Of a DNA stretch of 64,000 nt, positions 40,957-50,079 are shown in pieces. Each line of letters begins with the position of its first letter. Within the stretch, counting starts at the first letter, position 1. Below the pieces are notes generated by a model. The model was given only the letters and a program-made list of their open reading frames with translations. It was not told the origin of the DNA and ran no database searches. Source of the stretch: a virus; IMG/VR virus record IMGVR_UViG_3300046794_000505, positions 21,777 to 85,776 of that record. The stretch is one strand, 5' to 3'. The position numbers were made by a program, and so were the translations under genes.

Positions 40957-41579
40957 CAGATACCTACCTCGATTTTCAATGAGCGCCCAATGATGGGAAT
41001 GACATCCGCCACGACGCCGATCTGATCGCCAACAACAGTCGAAATTACGCTGGAAATTTCCCGCACACGCGGATCAGCTTTTAGCGTGGCCTCCACATAC
41101 TTGGATGCCAGGGTGCTCGCAGTCGGACCATTCGTAGTGCCGATCAAGGCTCGGTGCAGCGACCCATATTCCGGATGCCACAGGAGTTCCCCGCGCTCAA
41201 CATCCACTCGATGCTCCAAAGCCTGCTTGAGGTTGTCGCGCCCGTTGAACACCAGAAAATCGCCATTTTCATCGGACGTCAGTTCGCCGTTGGATAGCCC
41301 CATATCCAGCTGATAGACCTCATCCGGATCCGTAGAATCAGAGGCCTCAGATAATTTGCTTTGTGCCGGGACGGTGATCGTTTTCCCTGAGAGAAGCACC
41401 CGATCCGAAGAAAGCGAAGCATCATCCGTGATGTACGGGGGTAACAGGTTGTTGATGTTGGCCAGGTCAGGCCAGCGATCGGCGTTTCCAAGTTCGCGCG
41501 CGGCAACCTTCTGCAGGGTGTCGCCATACAGCGTATCGACCAGTCGATAGCCGATCAGGGGACGATCAAATTCACTCAT
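40956..41579 (-). CDS. Baseplate wedge protein, gp25-like with N-terminal LysM-like part
   Basis: 207 residues. The N-terminus (YRLVDTLYGDTLQKVAARELGNADRWPDLANINNLLPPYI) looks like a LysM-type tail protein module, and the C-terminus (LKQALEHRVDVERGELLWHPEYGSLHRALIG, EATLKADPRVREISSV) is the gp25/W-like baseplate domain. A fusion of two functions normally separate; common in Gram-negative myophages. Confidence 0.78.
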   Translation of the reverse strand: MSEFDRPLIGYRLVDTLYGDTLQKVAARELGNADRWPDLANINNLLPPYITDDASLSSDRVLLSGKTITVPAQSKLSEASDSTDPDEVYQLDMGLSNGELTSDENGDFLVFNGRDNLKQALEHRVDVERGELLWHPEYGSLHRALIGTTNGPTASTLASKYVEATLKADPRVREISSVISTVVGDQIGVVADVIPIIGRSLKIEVGI

Positions 41580-42739
41580 GCTGTAGCCCCGACGACGGCA
41601 GTCCCGCTGTTAACCGAACGGATATTCGATTCCATATCCACACCCGGCACCGTCGACAAGATATCCATGCCGACCAGCTGCTTCATGGAATTGCGAGCTT
41701 CGGGCGTTTGAGTGATTGGCGTGCTGGCGCTGGGCGTCAATTTGTAGAAGGGGTTTTCAAAGCGCAATGGCGAAAGCGGGCGCCCACCGGAAATGGATGA
41801 GCAGTTGCTCGCGCCATACCAATCGGAGTAATCTGCATACTTCTTGCCGCCGCCGAAAGCATTCTTCAGTAGGCAGAAGGCATAGGTGAAAGCTCCCCCC
41901 ATCTCCATGATCCTGGACTTGACGAAAGTCCCCAGCGACTGGACAGAGGCCACTGATGCCATGATGTTTCGGCCGGCCTGGGCCAGGTCAGAAGCGACCG
42001 ATAGTAGTGGTCCAGCGATCTCGTCGAACGAACCCTTGAGTGAGCTGATCGTTTCGACGGTGACGCTCAGCACATTGGCTGTCAGGTTCATGAATGAGCG
42101 CACTGCCGCGCCGATGGTGCCATTGATGAAGTTGCCAACCGATGTGGCGAAGGTGCGGATTCGACCCAGGATTTCCCGCAGGGTTTTCAGTGCCTCGGGC
42201 ACCGCGACGCTTCCCGGGAGAATTGCCGGGGGCTTGAGCTTGGCCTTCAGTTCTATCAGGTCTTCCGACAGGACCAGCATGCTGATCTGGTACTGCATCA
42301 GCAGCGGACTCTGTTTGCTCCGGCGTAGGGTAAAGGCCATTGGGGCCACCACGTACACAAAGTCATCGAGTAGATCTGCAAAAATCAGCTGGATCAGTTC
42401 GGGATCTCGGCCAGCAGCAATCGCCAGGCGCCGTTTCTCATGCCAGTTCTTGAACACGGCATTGTTTAACGTTTTGAACGCCTCAACCCCGTCCTCTGCA
42501 AAGCTGCCACGCCAGCCGGTATGCCCGTTGATGTTTACTTGGCGGACACCCGGCCCCCAGTTATCCAACCACGCACCGCCGAGGGTCTGCTGCACCGACG
42601 CACGCGATGGCTCCGCCCGCGTCAGGTCGGCCGGACGGATGTTCAGCGGAACGCTGGTCAGATCATTGCCATTGCTCAGGTCCTGAAGCAGGAAGCTGAT
42701 CGGGCGAACGTCTGATTTCTGGGACGAGGGAGTGGTCAT
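41576..42739 (-). CDS. Tail/baseplate protein (hub-associated)
   Basis: 387 residues. DLTRAEPSRASVQQTLGGAWLDNWGPGVRQVNINGHTGWRG is typical of myophage baseplate hub proteins; long helices in the middle may be tail-tip or tape-associated. First gene of this baseplate block; preceded by GTCGTGAC, then the inserted + strand island. Confidence 0.6.
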   Translation of the reverse strand: MTTPSSQKSDVRPISFLLQDLSNGNDLTSVPLNIRPADLTRAEPSRASVQQTLGGAWLDNWGPGVRQVNINGHTGWRGSFAEDGVEAFKTLNNAVFKNWHEKRRLAIAAGRDPELIQLIFADLLDDFVYVVAPMAFTLRRSKQSPLLMQYQISMLVLSEDLIELKAKLKPPAILPGSVAVPEALKTLREILGRIRTFATSVGNFINGTIGAAVRSFMNLTANVLSVTVETISSLKGSFDEIAGPLLSVASDLAQAGRNIMASVASVQSLGTFVKSRIMEMGGAFTYAFCLLKNAFGGGKKYADYSDWYGASNCSSISGGRPLSPLRFENPFYKLTPSASTPITQTPEARNSMKQLVGMDILSTVPGVDMESNIRSVNSGTAVVGATA

Positions 42740-42753
42740 GCTGGGATGGTGCT

Positions 42754-42761
42754 GTCACGAC
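42754..42761 (-). promoter_or_regulatory. GTCGTGAC boundary motif
   Basis: Minus-strand GTCGTGAC, part of the dyad TGTC-GT-GACA (42753-42762), 14 bases before the baseplate gene start at 42739. Lies at the junction with the inserted + strand island. Confidence 0.45.
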
Positions 42762-42789
42762 AGACGGCAGAATTATTTTGCATCTGTAG

Positions 42790-42818
42790 TTGCAAAGATA
42801 TGCAGCCAAGGCTAGTAT
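42790..42818 (+). promoter_or_regulatory. Promoter of the inserted + strand island
   Basis: TTGCAA (42790-42795), 17-base spacer, TAGTAT (42813-42818). The element TGCAAAGATATGCA (42791-42804) is identical to one at 25075-25088 and the TTGCAA box matches the divergent promoter at 30214. Suggests common control by the early regulator. Confidence 0.55.
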
Positions 42819-42860
42819 TTGAGTTGTAGGAAAGACAAACGAACAACGGAGCAAGACGAG

Positions 42861-43133
42861 ATGACCATCGACAAATGCCGAGAAGCACTTCAAGCCGCAT
42901 ATGAAGCTGGTGTTCCGTCAGCAGTTTGGCAAGCGTCGATGTGCGCAGAGGATAACGCGGGCGGCACTCTGATTGACCAAGGTCGCAAGCAAGACCGCTT
43001 CATTGAAGGCACAAGCATTTTCAGCGATGAGATGGTGACATTCTGGTATTACAGCATCCAAGGCATTATGAGCGAGTCAGATTGCGATTCTGTCGTTCGA
43101 GAGTTCTTCGCAAAATTTGGGATCATTGCCTAA
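42861..43133 (+). CDS. Hypothetical accessory (moron) protein
   Basis: 90 residues from MTIDKCREALQAAYEAGVPS, ribosome site weak. Contains AVWQASMCAEDNAGG and an acidic C-terminus (SDCDSVVREFFAKFG). Unknown. First gene on the inserted + strand island, opposite to the late tail genes on both sides. Confidence 0.6.
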   Translation: MTIDKCREALQAAYEAGVPSAVWQASMCAEDNAGGTLIDQGRKQDRFIEGTSIFSDEMVTFWYYSIQGIMSESDCDSVVREFFAKFGIIA

Positions 43134-43261
43134 CCAACCCCGCCCACCTCAAACCCCTTAACTGGGGCTGAGTAGGTGCAAGAGGTAGGATATTTTTCCT
43201 ATGAACCGCCAGAGGATACGACCATGCGCTCGCCGACCAAAACCGGCACCTGACGAATGCT

Positions 43262-43283
43262 CAGCCCGCCATGTGCGGGCTTT
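43262..43283 (+). terminator. Possible weak terminator or attenuator
   Basis: 7-bp stem AGCCCGC / GCGGGCT (43263-43281) with 5-base loop, followed by TTG. It lies between the first and second genes of the island. A 9-codon frame ends just before it, so an attenuator is also possible. Confidence 0.35.
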
Positions 43284-43324
43284 GCCAGTACCACAGGAAG
43301 CAACTCGCCCAAGGAGTCACCGTC

Positions 43325-43546
43325 ATGAAATTCAGTACTTTGCGCCACATTCTGAACCCACACATCACCAAGATTCTGCTGCTGCATACCGCTGGCGGGA
43401 TCTACGCAGGAATGACCGGGCGTAGCTATGTACAGCGCCTAATTCGCCGGAAAGTGGTGGCGGCCTACAAAACTTGGGCCGCACCAAAGCAGCCAAGTCA
43501 GGCTGAATCCGACACTCTGATCGAACAAGTCATCCGTTCAATTTGA
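43325..43546 (+). CDS. Hypothetical accessory protein
   Basis: 73 residues from MKFSTLRHILNPHITKILLLHTAGGIYAG with a strong AAGGAG site. The core is helical and hydrophobic with a basic region (SYVQRLIRRKVVAAYK). Unknown. Confidence 0.6.
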   Translation: MKFSTLRHILNPHITKILLLHTAGGIYAGMTGRSYVQRLIRRKVVAAYKTWAAPKQPSQAESDTLIEQVIRSI

Positions 43547-43567
43547 ATTGAATGATAGGAGATCGTC

Positions 43568-43696
43568 ATGCGCGCCATTCTACGGAAAATTCAAAGCAAG
43601 CCTCGGCCTGATCTGCGCGATTGTGCGAAGGGCCGGATGCATGATGCCGTTGCTCAAAAAATCGTGATCACAATGCCGGGGGGATTTATCGCCTGA
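43568..43696 (+). CDS. Small basic protein (42 aa)
   Basis: ATG preceded by AGGAG; sequence starts MRAILRKIQSKPRPDLRDC and ends MPGGFIA. Very basic first half. It ends four bases before the tRNA gene. Unknown. Confidence 0.45.
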   Translation: MRAILRKIQSKPRPDLRDCAKGRMHDAVAQKIVITMPGGFIA

Positions 43697-43700
43697 CATC

Positions 43701-43778
43701 GGGCCTCCAGCCTATATGGTACAGGCATCCGCCTCATAAGCGGGAGATAGACCGGTTCGAATCCGGCGAGGCCCACCA
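43701..43778 (+). tRNA. tRNA-Met (anticodon CAU), with encoded CCA
   Basis: Full cloverleaf: acceptor GGGCCTC (43701-43707) pairs with GAGGCCC (43768-43774), then discriminator A and an encoded CCA; D-arm GCCT/AGGC with GG in the loop; anticodon loop CTCATAA read as CAT; TTCGAAT T-loop. Could be elongator Met or Ile2 (lysidine-modified CAU). Phage tRNAs usually compensate codon bias or host tRNA damage. Confidence 0.88.
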
Positions 43779-43810
43779 AATAAAGCAAGACCATTAGGCA
43801 GCACCGGGGT

Positions 43811-43838
43811 GGGCGCGCTGTAACAGGCGCCCTGTTTC
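43811..43838 (+). terminator. Possible weak terminator after the tRNA
   Basis: 6-bp stem GGGCGC / GCGCCC (43811-43832) with a 10-base loop, followed by TGTTTC. It may end or process the tRNA transcript. Confidence 0.4.
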
Positions 43839-43863
43839 AATCCACAATACTGAGAACCATCAA

Positions 43864-44022
43864 ATGCTTGACGAGTTGATCCCACTGTCTGTGTTGGCGC
43901 TAATTATCATCATCATGATCCTTGGCACTGCGTGGTTGGTCTGGATGTTCAGCGCAGAGGGCCAAGACGCCAGGCGATTTAAACGAGAAAACAAGGGTCG
44001 CCGGAAAAGCGATCAATACTGA
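43864..44022 (+). CDS. Small single-pass membrane protein (52 aa)
   Basis: MLDELIPLSVLALIIIIMIL followed by GTAWLVWMF and a basic Lys/Arg-rich tail (RRFKRENKGRRKSDQY). Hydrophobic N-terminus, cationic C-terminus. A holin or inhibitor is possible; unknown. Confidence 0.55.
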   Translation: MLDELIPLSVLALIIIIMILGTAWLVWMFSAEGQDARRFKRENKGRRKSDQY

Positions 44023-44080
44023 GTAATCTGATTTTCAAAAAATCAGGCTGGTCAGAACCAGAGAATCACCGAGCGCCGCC

Positions 44081-44260
44081 ATGAACACTACCAAGATAGT
44101 CCGCATATTAACCACCCCGATGTACCGTGACGGCCTGATCTTGCAAACCTCCATTGAGTTCGCAGCGTTCTACAAGCTGTTCTTACGCTTAGGTGATCAC
44201 GGTCTCTATTGTGAAATCCGTTACGAGATGACCCCAACCTATCGAGGTATAAAGCCATGA
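44081..44260 (+). CDS. Small hypothetical protein (59 aa)
   Basis: MNTTKIVRILTTPMYRDGLI, then FAAFYKLFLRLGDHGLYCEIRYE; stop overlaps the start of the next gene (ATGA). Unknown. Confidence 0.5.
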   Translation: MNTTKIVRILTTPMYRDGLILQTSIEFAAFYKLFLRLGDHGLYCEIRYEMTPTYRGIKP

Positions 44261-44937
44261 AATCGCAAGCCACCCGCAACACCGTCATTGAAGCGCGCCG
44301 CCAGCGGGCCTGGACGATCCTCACTGCACCCTTTGCGGTCGGCTGCGTGCTGCTCGCCTGCTTCGCCTTGGTCAGCATGATTACGCCAGCCCAGGCAGCT
44401 GATGATGTTGAGGTGTATCGCGTAGCTAATGACACTTTTTACTGCCATGCTTCGAAAACCATCAAAACGGCCATGGCACGGATAATGTCTGACGACTTCC
44501 CAGGCTACTTGGCGGCCATCCGGGAAGGACATTGCGCGAAGGCACCTCGAGGGTACGTCGTGGTAGTGACCGACATTCAAGGCGATATAACCCGCGGACT
44601 GATGCGCAACGAGCAGAGCCATATCATTGATGGTTATTTTATGAGTGGCCTTCTAATCCCTGCACCAGACTTGATGCCATCCCAATCAGCCACCGTGCTG
44701 ACGCACACGGTATTTATGTGCCGCGAGGCTATCGCCGCAGAGCTTTACCAGTCACGGCTTGATATCGGTGACATGGAAGGGGCCAAGCTGCTGATCCAGG
44801 AAAATGGCTGCGCCCCAGTGTTCGCCGGCGACATGATCACCGTGACCGGGGAGCCGAACGACAAGGTCTATGCTGTCGAGGCTCCCGTTGGCGGCCAAGT
44901 GGTGCCTGGGTTTATACCGAAGGCGCTGATGCATTAA
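44257..44937 (+). CDS. Exported or periplasmic hypothetical protein
   Basis: 226 residues with a membrane segment and signal-like region (WTILTAPFAVGCVLLACFALVSMITPAQA|ADD): an AxA cleavage site after residue 47. The mature part holds four Cys (YCHASK, GHCAK, MCRE, NGCAP), suggesting disulfides and periplasmic location. Possibly a host-envelope modifying (superinfection-exclusion) factor; inferred from topology only. It converges onto the spike gene. Confidence 0.6.
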   Translation: MKSQATRNTVIEARRQRAWTILTAPFAVGCVLLACFALVSMITPAQAADDVEVYRVANDTFYCHASKTIKTAMARIMSDDFPGYLAAIREGHCAKAPRGYVVVVTDIQGDITRGLMRNEQSHIIDGYFMSGLLIPAPDLMPSQSATVLTHTVFMCREAIAAELYQSRLDIGDMEGAKLLIQENGCAPVFAGDMITVTGEPNDKVYAVEAPVGGQVVPGFIPKALMH

Positions 44938-45710
44938 TTCGGCACGGCAGTGCTTCCAAGGCCGATTGTAACGCCACCATGCTCATGCGTATCGCCCACG
45001 TTTTTAGCATTGTGCTTGAGCGTGGTGCTGTTGATCTGCACTGTGTTGGCGGTCAAGGTATCTGAACCCGTGACGTTCTTGGTCGCGCTTCCACCCACAA
45101 TCAGCGAATAGTTCCCGCTCACGTTATGGGAGTAGTTCCCCGCATGCGTCAGAGCCACATTTCCTACCGGATCGATCTCCAAGCTGGCCACTTCAGCGCC
45201 AGCGTTCTGCACCGATAAATGCACATGCACAGACTTGTCGGTATTTTTGGTGATCGCCCATTTCTTGTCGAAATCCTGCCCCGTCAAATCCTCATGACTT
45301 GGGGTTGTACCGATTCGGAGATAGGTGCCTGAGGGATGAAATAATTCATGATTCCCATTGTTGTCGGTGGTCGTATAGAAATCCGATGCGTGCCGGTCCA
45401 CCCTGAAATTCTGCCGATCGAACAGCATCTGACAGACTTGGGGAAACAGAAATCCTACCACTACCGGCAGGTTGCGGTAATAGCTGACACAGGCGATCAC
45501 CTCGCGCTCGCCAATCCGGCTGGGATCCCACTGATCCGCACCTTGGTCTGGCTGCACCAGATCCACACGTCCAGTGTCACCGCTGGCAGATCCGGACATG
45601 ACCTGCACCGCCGGAACGCGATCGCCGGTATCCATGAACAGCAAGTCGACGGCATGACCGCCCGGGAGTACTCGAGTGACTTTTGCCAGACTGATTCCGC
45701 CGCCGTTCAT
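44934..45710 (-). CDS. Baseplate spike (gpV-like) protein
   Basis: 258 residues with an OB-like N-terminus (KVTRVLPGGHAVDLLFMDTGDRVPAVQVMSGSASGDTG) and a repetitive C-terminal region (ALTHAGNYSHNVSGNYSLIVGGSATKNVTG), the beta-helix of a membrane-piercing tail spike. The final THEHGGV (HxH) often binds a metal at the spike tip. Confidence 0.82.
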   Translation of the reverse strand: MNGGGISLAKVTRVLPGGHAVDLLFMDTGDRVPAVQVMSGSASGDTGRVDLVQPDQGADQWDPSRIGEREVIACVSYYRNLPVVVGFLFPQVCQMLFDRQNFRVDRHASDFYTTTDNNGNHELFHPSGTYLRIGTTPSHEDLTGQDFDKKWAITKNTDKSVHVHLSVQNAGAEVASLEIDPVGNVALTHAGNYSHNVSGNYSLIVGGSATKNVTGSDTLTANTVQINSTTLKHNAKNVGDTHEHGGVTIGLGSTAVPN

Positions 45711-47311
45711 TTGCTGCTCCAGTAGACGCCTGCACCGTTCAATTCGGAAAGGTATGGCGATTGTAATCCGTTGCCGCGCTTGGCTCGCTCAATGAAACCG
45801 GTGCCGCGCTCGAAGGTCACTGTTGTGATGAAGGATCGGAACGGCATATATGAGTGCTCAACCCGAGCCAAGTAGTAGTAGGCGCTCAAGCTACCACGCG
45901 TCAGTCGAAGGTACATGCCGGCCTTGATCCGCTCATTCCCCTTGAGGACCATGACGCCATCTTCAAACACCACATTGTCGCGGTTATTGGCCACCAGGAT
46001 TGCTCGGCGCTCATCCAGCCACGACTGGAGTTCACCCTTGCCGGCCAGCAGTTCCTGTTCCTGTTGCGAATCGAAACGACCACCCTGATTGGTCTGCACC
46101 TGCATCATCCGCAGCCCATACAACCATGGTGCGCTGTTGCGGTAATTCTCGATGAAGTAGGTTTCTGGATTCAGGCCCGCGGCCTGCAGTCTCAACGTTT
46201 CGCCTTGGATCAGCGAGAAACTTGGATTGTCGACCCAATAATAGTTCGCCAGATTCTGATCCGATCGCCCGACATTCAGGCTGATCACATCGGAATCGGT
46301 GATCTCAATGGTAACGATGCCCAGGCCCTGCACAAGCCCTTCGCCAGCTGGCGGTGAGTAGGGATCAGCTGGTGGATTCACCAGGTCATTGCCTGGCGTG
46401 AAAAACGGATTCGGCCGGTATACGATTGCTACTCCATCCTCCCGATCTTCCATAAACAGTTCGTTCCACGGACCTACGTCACCATAATGAGCGAGCATCT
46501 GGTACAGCGTACCGCCGGAGAAGCTATTGGCCCCGAACGTCGATACTCGCGCATCCGGCACGGTCAGGTCGAACACTTCGATATCACGCACTGGGCTGTT
46601 ACTGTCACCCATCGCATCAAGGCCCATGCCTGAATTGCTGCGCATATTGGCCGTGAATGAGTTCAGCACCTTCTGCACCACTTCATAGATGAACTGGTTC
46701 GGCGTGAAGTCGACGTTCGAATTCACACCGTAGTTCTGGGCAAATTTCAGCGTGGTCAGCAGCTCTTGACCCAGCACGTAGTTGGCCAGGTAGCGAATCT
46801 GGATGATCTGCCACAGCTTTCCGTAATCCATACCGGTGATGCTGATCGAGCGCTGAGGCTTACCACTGGGGTCCATGCTTTCAATGCGCCGTGGGGCCGT
46901 GACGAACCCTCGCATTATGATCGGAAGCTGTTCGGGAAGCCCCTGATACTCACTGACGACACCCGGACTCGTTGGCGCATGCGCCATGCGGATTTCAATA
47001 ACGTCCATAGGCTCGACCAGGCCATAAATCGACTCCATCTGCTGGTTGCTGCCGTTGAATATCTTGTCGGCCAGCGTGACAGTGAACGTGCCTGCCGGAT
47101 CGCGCGTGCTTTTGGCAGTTCGAACGCCACCGCCTTCGCCGAGATAGGGGGTCAGATCAATACGATTGTCGACTCCCTGGAATCGGCCCGAGGCCGGCGC
47201 ATCACTGCCAAGACCATCCCCGCCGGCCACATATTCCCTAGCCACGTTTTTCAGCAGCAGTACGCTGATTTTTGGCTCATGTACCGGTATCGGCGTTTTG
47301 TTTGTTGCCAT
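45707..47311 (-). CDS. Baseplate hub protein
   Basis: 534 residues. VHEPKISVLLLKNV, a beta domain with VRTAKSTRDPAGTFTVTLADKIFNG, GLVEPMDVIEIRMAH, and VIMRGFVT-type strands match large phage hub proteins (gpD/gp27-like). Position between tape measure and spike supports the assignment. Confidence 0.75.
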   Translation of the reverse strand: MATNKTPIPVHEPKISVLLLKNVAREYVAGGDGLGSDAPASGRFQGVDNRIDLTPYLGEGGGVRTAKSTRDPAGTFTVTLADKIFNGSNQQMESIYGLVEPMDVIEIRMAHAPTSPGVVSEYQGLPEQLPIIMRGFVTAPRRIESMDPSGKPQRSISITGMDYGKLWQIIQIRYLANYVLGQELLTTLKFAQNYGVNSNVDFTPNQFIYEVVQKVLNSFTANMRSNSGMGLDAMGDSNSPVRDIEVFDLTVPDARVSTFGANSFSGGTLYQMLAHYGDVGPWNELFMEDREDGVAIVYRPNPFFTPGNDLVNPPADPYSPPAGEGLVQGLGIVTIEITDSDVISLNVGRSDQNLANYYWVDNPSFSLIQGETLRLQAAGLNPETYFIENYRNSAPWLYGLRMMQVQTNQGGRFDSQQEQELLAGKGELQSWLDERRAILVANNRDNVVFEDGVMVLKGNERIKAGMYLRLTRGSLSAYYYLARVEHSYMPFRSFITTVTFERGTGFIERAKRGNGLQSPYLSELNGAGVYWSSK

Positions 47312-50079
47312 TATTTTCTAGCCCCAGCAGCCATTGGTAGCAAGAAAGTGGCCTGATGAGGCTCGAATTCTCCGACCTTGTCATGACCACCACTGGCGGT
47401 GATCGTACCATTTAAGTTCACCTCAAGGCGCAGCGGTTCGGAGCTGCCGCCACTGCCACCGCCCGGAACATTTCCGGTCAAACCGTCGGCCATAGTCAGG
47501 TAGTCACGGGTTTCTGCTGCTGGTGCTTTTCCACCGTCTGCCACCGCTTCACCGGCCTTGGTGCCACCATTGTAATGGGCGAACATGGCCTGTTCATTCC
47601 AATTGTACTTCTTGCCGAGAAAGCCGATAAACCTCGACATTCCATCAGCTGCATCGTCTAGGTTGTTGGGATCTTTTACACCATATTCAGAGGCCGTATC
47701 TGGCATGATCTGGAACGGACCTGCCGCGCCCTTTGGACTGTTCACTGAATAATTCAGCTTGCCGAACCCTCGGTTCTCGACTGCCAGAATCCGTTTCATC
47801 ATGCTCAACTTGCGCGGATCACCACCGGCGCCCTTTTCCAACGTTTTCAGTTCTTCGGCGGTGAAATTCACCTTGCCGATTTGAGCACCACCGTCAGATG
47901 CTGCGCTTTCGTCCAGCGGACCAAGATCCAGCGCGCCATTGGCATCCGAAGCAGCACCACCCTCAGTGGTTGGTACGGCAGCTTTCTGCTGTAGAAGTTT
48001 TTCTTCGGGCTCATGCTCTCGGGTGAACTTATAGACCTCTTCGGCCTGAAGATCCTTTAAGTTCTTGATGGCTTGCTCTCGCCGCGGTCCTGTGATTCCG
48101 CGTGCATCCAGGCTCTGATCAAGATTGTCTATCTGCCGGATGTGACCCGCAATTAAATCCACCTTCTGCGCCTGGTACGCACCAAGACCCTCTTGCAGCT
48201 TCATTTTTTTGGCGTAATCGGAGCTCGGCGAGAGCGCTGCGGCCATCGCAGAAACACCCTCTTGGATACCGCTGATTATCGGCAGGATCTGGCCGCCAAT
48301 CTTGGTCAGCGTATTGTTCAGTTCGGCCACAGCATCGCGCGTCTCAGTGCCAACGTTCTTTTCCTGCTCGCGCACTGCCACGGCCTTGGCCATGGTCGAA
48401 CGCAGGTCCTCCATATTGCCGCCTGCGAGATCCTTCGAGATCTTCCCCTTCTCGGTATCGGTCAGGCGATCATCTTTCATCAACCTGGCGGCGATTTGCT
48501 TCAGTTCGCCATCATCCGCCGACCCAATGCGTGCCACATTCTGGATGCCGGATGCGCTGAGAGTGCTGATATCGCTACCGACGAGGTTCTGGAGGCCGCC
48601 CAATTTCTTGCGGTCCATGTTCGACAGAGCGGCGGCCTGGGACAAGCTGCTCAACCCGAAAACATTCTTCGTGGCATCCAGCTTGGCCATGCTGTTGCCG
48701 TACTGCCGATCCAACTGACCGAGCATCAGCGACAGATTATCCTGTCCGGTGAATTTCGGTGTTTTGATCCCGTTGCGTTTTGCGTATTCAGCCACCTGCG
48801 GCGAAACCCCAGACCCGAACGCACCCTGCTCCATGACGGCCTTGGCCATGATTGGATCAATCCCGGGCATCGCCCGCGAGAGGGCGCCATAGGTGAAATT
48901 CAACCCCGCTTCACCCATACCGCCGCCTTGGCGGATCGAGCTGTCTACCTGCATCAGCATCGATGATGCGTTAGCCGGATCCAGGCCGGGCGTATGCATT
49001 GATGTCAGGCCGGCCAAAGCACCCGCAAACCCACCGGCATTCGGCGCGGTCAGTGCCAATCGGGCTACCTGAGAACTGAAGCTGGAGATCGCCGTCAGCA
49101 CTTCACCGGCCTTGCTGGTGTTGCCACCTTTCTCGATGCTTTCGGCGATCAATAGCGCGAACTTACGGCCGTCCTTGTCGTCAACGCCGATCTGGCCGAA
49201 GTGCCGGGCCTGCGCCATGAACCCGACGCCTTCACCCAGTTCCAGACCATAACCCCGCGCCAGCCCGAAACCGGTGCGCACATTGCCGCCGATATCGCCG
49301 CCATCGCCGCCATTGATTTTCGCGTACTGCTTGGCCAAGGCTGCCGACTCGGTATAGAGCACGCCCAGGCCGTCACCTGAGGCCCGCACACGGGAGCGAA
49401 GATCATCGAAGGTCTTGTCCAGATCGCCGACACTGCGCAGCAATTGGTCGGTACTGGTAGATTCTTGGCGAGCCAGATCAACTGCACGGCCGGCCATCGC
49501 CATGACGCTGGTGATCCCGGCCAGCGCCAGACCAGCGCCAGCGGCCATTTTCAGTCCGCCCATACCAGAAGAAGCGGCCGCGCCGTAGCTTGGCTGTAAA
49601 TACCCATAGCCCGGAGTATTTGCCGCGCCACTACCATGTACGCGTGGTGGTGGCGGTGGTGCGCCTGGCGCCTGATTAAAACCAGGAAGATTCCGACCTG
49701 CAATACCGTACACTCGCCGCTTGTAAGCGTCGGCGTCACCCTGATTAACGAACAGCGAATGGTTCTTTGCGTGCCAGTCTTCGAAGCTGCCGAACTGCCG
49801 AACTGCCGAACCACGAGGGATGTTGCGGTTCGTACGGATATTTTCGAAATTACGCAGGAACTCTTCCGCCTGCTTGGGATTGATCGCCTTGCCCATTTCC
49901 TTAGACAGGATCGCGGCGATAGCCTCCAGACGCTGGAGGCTTGCCCCGGCTTTCTTGGCGGCCTCATCAATTTGCTTGACACTGTCAACGACCTTTTTCG
50001 CGCCCTTTTCGACATTCGAGAGGCCTGACGTCGTGTTATTGGTGTCGGCGCTTACGCCAATTCGAATGTCATTGCTCAA
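47311..50079 (-). CDS. Tail tape measure protein with C-terminal lytic transglycosylase
   Basis: 922 residues with a TTG start (50079) overlapping the previous stop. The N-terminal 150 residues are helical (SNVEKGAKKVVDSVKQIDEAAKKAG), a hydrophobic core (MGGLKMAAGAGLALAGITSVMAMAG) follows, and near residues 750-860 there is an SLT-type domain (MMKRILAVENRGFGKLNYSV, GAAGPFQIMPDTASEYGV, AMFAHYNGG). This determines tail length and locally degrades peptidoglycan during DNA injection. Confidence 0.85.
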   Translation of the reverse strand: MSNDIRIGVSADTNNTTSGLSNVEKGAKKVVDSVKQIDEAAKKAGASLQRLEAIAAILSKEMGKAINPKQAEEFLRNFENIRTNRNIPRGSAVRQFGSFEDWHAKNHSLFVNQGDADAYKRRVYGIAGRNLPGFNQAPGAPPPPPRVHGSGAANTPGYGYLQPSYGAAASSGMGGLKMAAGAGLALAGITSVMAMAGRAVDLARQESTSTDQLLRSVGDLDKTFDDLRSRVRASGDGLGVLYTESAALAKQYAKINGGDGGDIGGNVRTGFGLARGYGLELGEGVGFMAQARHFGQIGVDDKDGRKFALLIAESIEKGGNTSKAGEVLTAISSFSSQVARLALTAPNAGGFAGALAGLTSMHTPGLDPANASSMLMQVDSSIRQGGGMGEAGLNFTYGALSRAMPGIDPIMAKAVMEQGAFGSGVSPQVAEYAKRNGIKTPKFTGQDNLSLMLGQLDRQYGNSMAKLDATKNVFGLSSLSQAAALSNMDRKKLGGLQNLVGSDISTLSASGIQNVARIGSADDGELKQIAARLMKDDRLTDTEKGKISKDLAGGNMEDLRSTMAKAVAVREQEKNVGTETRDAVAELNNTLTKIGGQILPIISGIQEGVSAMAAALSPSSDYAKKMKLQEGLGAYQAQKVDLIAGHIRQIDNLDQSLDARGITGPRREQAIKNLKDLQAEEVYKFTREHEPEEKLLQQKAAVPTTEGGAASDANGALDLGPLDESAASDGGAQIGKVNFTAEELKTLEKGAGGDPRKLSMMKRILAVENRGFGKLNYSVNSPKGAAGPFQIMPDTASEYGVKDPNNLDDAADGMSRFIGFLGKKYNWNEQAMFAHYNGGTKAGEAVADGGKAPAAETRDYLTMADGLTGNVPGGGSGGSSEPLRLEVNLNGTITASGGHDKVGEFEPHQATFLLPMAAGARK

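Noticed and set aside
43201-43425. 74-codon plus-strand frame overlapping the second island gene
   Set aside because: The AAGGAG-led frame at 43325 is better supported; the alternative lacks a ribosome site and has an odd Pro/Arg-rich composition.
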